Shown: positions 62,316 through 64,000 of the stretch, one piece after another
Layout: each line of letters opens with the position of its first letter
Numbering within the stretch: the stretch's first letter is position 1
NCBI RefSeq assembly: GCF_021458635.1
Contig: NZ_JAIRDQ010000014.1
Span: forward strand, 1 to 64,000
DNA: 64,000 nucleotides
Direction of reading: 5' to 3'
Source: Bradyrhizobium monzae
Lineage (GTDB): Bacteria > Pseudomonadota > Alphaproteobacteria > Rhizobiales > Xanthobacteraceae
Made by a program: the position numbers and the translations under genes
Notes under the pieces: generated by a model
The model's database searches: none
What the model saw: the letters and a program-made list of their open reading frames with translations, nothing else
Told to the model about the DNA's origin: nothing

Positions 62316-62779
62316 TGTGCTGCTCCTCTGGTGCGATGGGTGAATGATTAGGGATGGCGCAGCCCCATCGTGCCTGCGCTACTCCGAGAGATGCGGTGCT
62401 TTTCCAGGGATCCCCATCGAAGACAATTTATCCGGGGCCGCGCAATCAATTGAAAGTACGATGTATGTGAGACGACGAACACTTGTCGCTCGTCGATCGC
62501 CTCGTCTCTTCCGCTGGCACGTAAGGGACAGGGACAGTGACCCAACGATTCGGAGCGTCCAATTGTTAGGTCTGGGTTATCGTGAAGAAGTTCACTGGAG
62601 ATACTTCACCAAGTTCGAAACGGGTCAAAATTGACGGTCGGAGTGCGGCGCGATATGGCCAGCTAAGGGCCACAGGCGAGCATAGATGCTCGCCTGCGTC
62701 AGCGATGTGTGCATTCAAGGCTTGTAAACAGGCAGGTCGCCCATCCACAGAGGCGATGAGTGCTCGCGGGACAATGATT
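62316..62779. other. Intergenic, no gene seen
   Basis: Region between the heme-binding protein gene and the cupin gene; contains the promoter of the former. No supported frame. Confidence 0.4.
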
Positions 62780-63166
62780 CTACTTAGACGACGGTTTGTC
62801 GTAGAGCGGCTTATCCTTGTCGACAATGTGCACCGTCAGGAGCTTTGAGGTCTTATCGCCGATGACCTTGAAAGCGCCGTGCGGTACGTCTCGGACATTC
62901 ATGGAAGCGAGACCGGCTGGAAAAGGCACTTGCTTGCCGTCTGGAAGCTCGATGATGGCCCCTTCCAATACGTAGAATGACTCCTCTCCATGATGTATGT
63001 GTAGCGTTGAGGTGTCGCCGGGTTTAATCTCGGAAATACTCGTGATGACTTCCATATTTGTGCCGGTCAAATCGGCTCGCTTTAGCTCCTTCCGAAATGG
63101 CGAGTCTTGAGCGCTTGCCGCGAACGTGAAAACTGAGGCGAGCAGGATTCCGAGCAACAACCTCAT
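62780..63166 (-). CDS. Exported cupin-domain protein
   Basis: 128 residues from the ATG at 63166, with GGAGG 6 bases upstream. Signal peptide ending TFAASAQ. Single cupin domain: LHIHHGEESFYVLEGAIIELPDG (metal-binding His/Glu of motif 1) and PHGAFKVIGDKTSKLLTVHIV (motif 2). Periplasmic small-molecule-binding or enzymatic role; unknown. Confidence 0.82.
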   Translation of the reverse strand: MRLLLGILLASVFTFAASAQDSPFRKELKRADLTGTNMEVITSISEIKPGDTSTLHIHHGEESFYVLEGAIIELPDGKQVPFPAGLASMNVRDVPHGAFKVIGDKTSKLLTVHIVDKDKPLYDKPSSK

Positions 63167-63491
63167 TAGTATCCTCCCCATTTGCAAAAAATTTGCGCTT
63201 CGCAGACGTCCGATTAGGCTGCCGAATGGCGCACACCTCAAGGCTTATCTGTTTTGCGATGCACCAATCGTGCTAGGTTTTCCTCCGGCAGGGTCGATCC
63301 GGCAGGCCCACTTAGGCCAGACGGCACTTTGGGACAGAGTCGGCTATCGGCCTGCAATCGAACCGACGATCCCGCGGACGTGGCTGATAAGCTCGATGGC
63401 TTTGCCGTCAAGGTGACGCGCGACAACCGCTCGACTACCTCCCAGTGTCATGGTTGTATAACGCCGTCGCCAAAACCTTTTGGGGAGTAGA
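63167..63491. other. Intergenic, no gene seen
   Basis: Divergent promoter region for the cupin gene and the secreted protein gene. Confidence 0.35.
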
Positions 63492-63770
63492 ATGGGAAGC
63501 ACTCGCTTACTGACATTCCTATTATTGGCATTCACCATTTCTTCAACTGCCGCCTTAGCTGATTGCCCTACCGGCGTTGTGCAAAAAACACTTCAGATGA
63601 TGAGTGCAAAAGGCCGCCACATTCAGCCCTCCCAAGTGGAATGCAAAAAAAATGGCATGAAGGGCCAAAACGTCATGTTGATTTCCGTTGGCAACGACCT
63701 AGTTGGCTCATGTTTTGGCCAAAAATCTTCAGGCGGTCCGCCAAAGCGAACGTGCAGCTGGCAACCGTAG
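63492..63770 (+). CDS. Small secreted cysteine-containing protein
   Basis: 92 residues from the ATG at 63492 (GGGGAG upstream). Signal peptide LLTFLLLAFTISSTAALA; mature part has four Cys (DCPTG, ECKKN, SCFGQ, TCSWQP) and a phosphate-loop-free small fold. Unknown. Confidence 0.6.
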   Translation: MGSTRLLTFLLLAFTISSTAALADCPTGVVQKTLQMMSAKGRHIQPSQVECKKNGMKGQNVMLISVGNDLVGSCFGQKSSGGPPKRTCSWQP

Positions 63771-63814
63771 CCGAGATCTGACCAAGCGCTGCCAACGAGC
63801 TGAGCAAAAGAAAA

Positions 63815-63847
63815 CCCGCCGACCGGGGAGCCGGCGGGAAGTTTTTT
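63815..63847 (+). terminator. Intrinsic terminator
   Basis: Stem cccgccg / cggcggg with 10-base loop and a tttttt tail, about 45 bases after the secreted-protein gene. The last 150 bases show no complete gene. Confidence 0.65.
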
Positions 63848-64000
63848 AGACGTAGATTGCGATCCGGACAGACCGCTCTTCTTTTTGGCACGTAGGCCCG
63901 CCAGCGTGAACAGGCGCGCGCCGTCGTTCACCGCCTGAACGGATTGGTGAGATCAGCTTTGTCGCCCGCAAGCAAAACTCGGTCAGGATGGACTCGGGAC

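Overview
The window looks like an accessory region from a slow-growing rhizobial alphaproteobacterium, most likely Bradyrhizobium or a close relative. The evidence is high GC, many small proteins of families common in that group, sigma-EcfG-type promoters (GGAAC-N16/17-CGTT), one perfect FixK/FNR box, an OpgC-type glucan-modification protein, and repeated small integrases of a type I associate with Bradyrhizobium. No rRNA or tRNA gene, CRISPR array or origin was seen.

Layout. 0-10 kb: exported alpha/beta hydrolase, O-methyltransferase, frameshifted integrase, OpgC, a NarL/FixJ regulator convergent with a MASE1 hybrid kinase, and an LssY_C membrane protein. 10-14.8 kb: a broken SRAP gene, an arylsulfatase overlapped by its formylglycine-generating enzyme, a perfect FixK/FNR box upstream, and a decayed P450. 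14.8-22 kb: small conserved unknown proteins and fragments, including the first copy of a two-gene cassette. 22-45 kb: stress-type genes (DUF3606, DUF4142, PRC-barrel, YciE-like ferritin fold, cysteine hydrolase, AlkB) mixed with debris of NHEJ genes (ligase D twice, Ku tail), a TPP enzyme, TreZ, nutrient-deprivation proteins and regulators. 45.9-53.2 kb: an aldo/keto reductase divergent from a sugar ABC transporter operon that ends in a broken FGGY kinase. 53.4-55.8 kb: a PAS-PAS hybrid kinase with two receivers. 56-61 kb: a group II intron 3' remnant, small proteins, CspA, and an arylsulfatase remnant joined to a second broken integrase. 61-64 kb: a GlcG/HbpS heme-binding protein, a cupin and a small secreted protein.

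How it fits together. The clearest theme is the general stress response. Five sites match the sigma-EcfG consensus exactly and two more differ by one base; each lies 15-60 bases upstream of a small stress-type gene. The second theme is decay: about 25 genes carry a frameshift, nonsense codon, internal deletion or truncation, often beside intact genes. Related integrase copies lie at 2.3 and 60.3 kb in the same orientation, and several gene fragments end abruptly against unrelated sequence, so recombination has reshuffled the region. Some frameshifts could be sequencing errors, but internal deletions and chimeric joins cannot. All functional calls come from reading the sequence; no database search was run.
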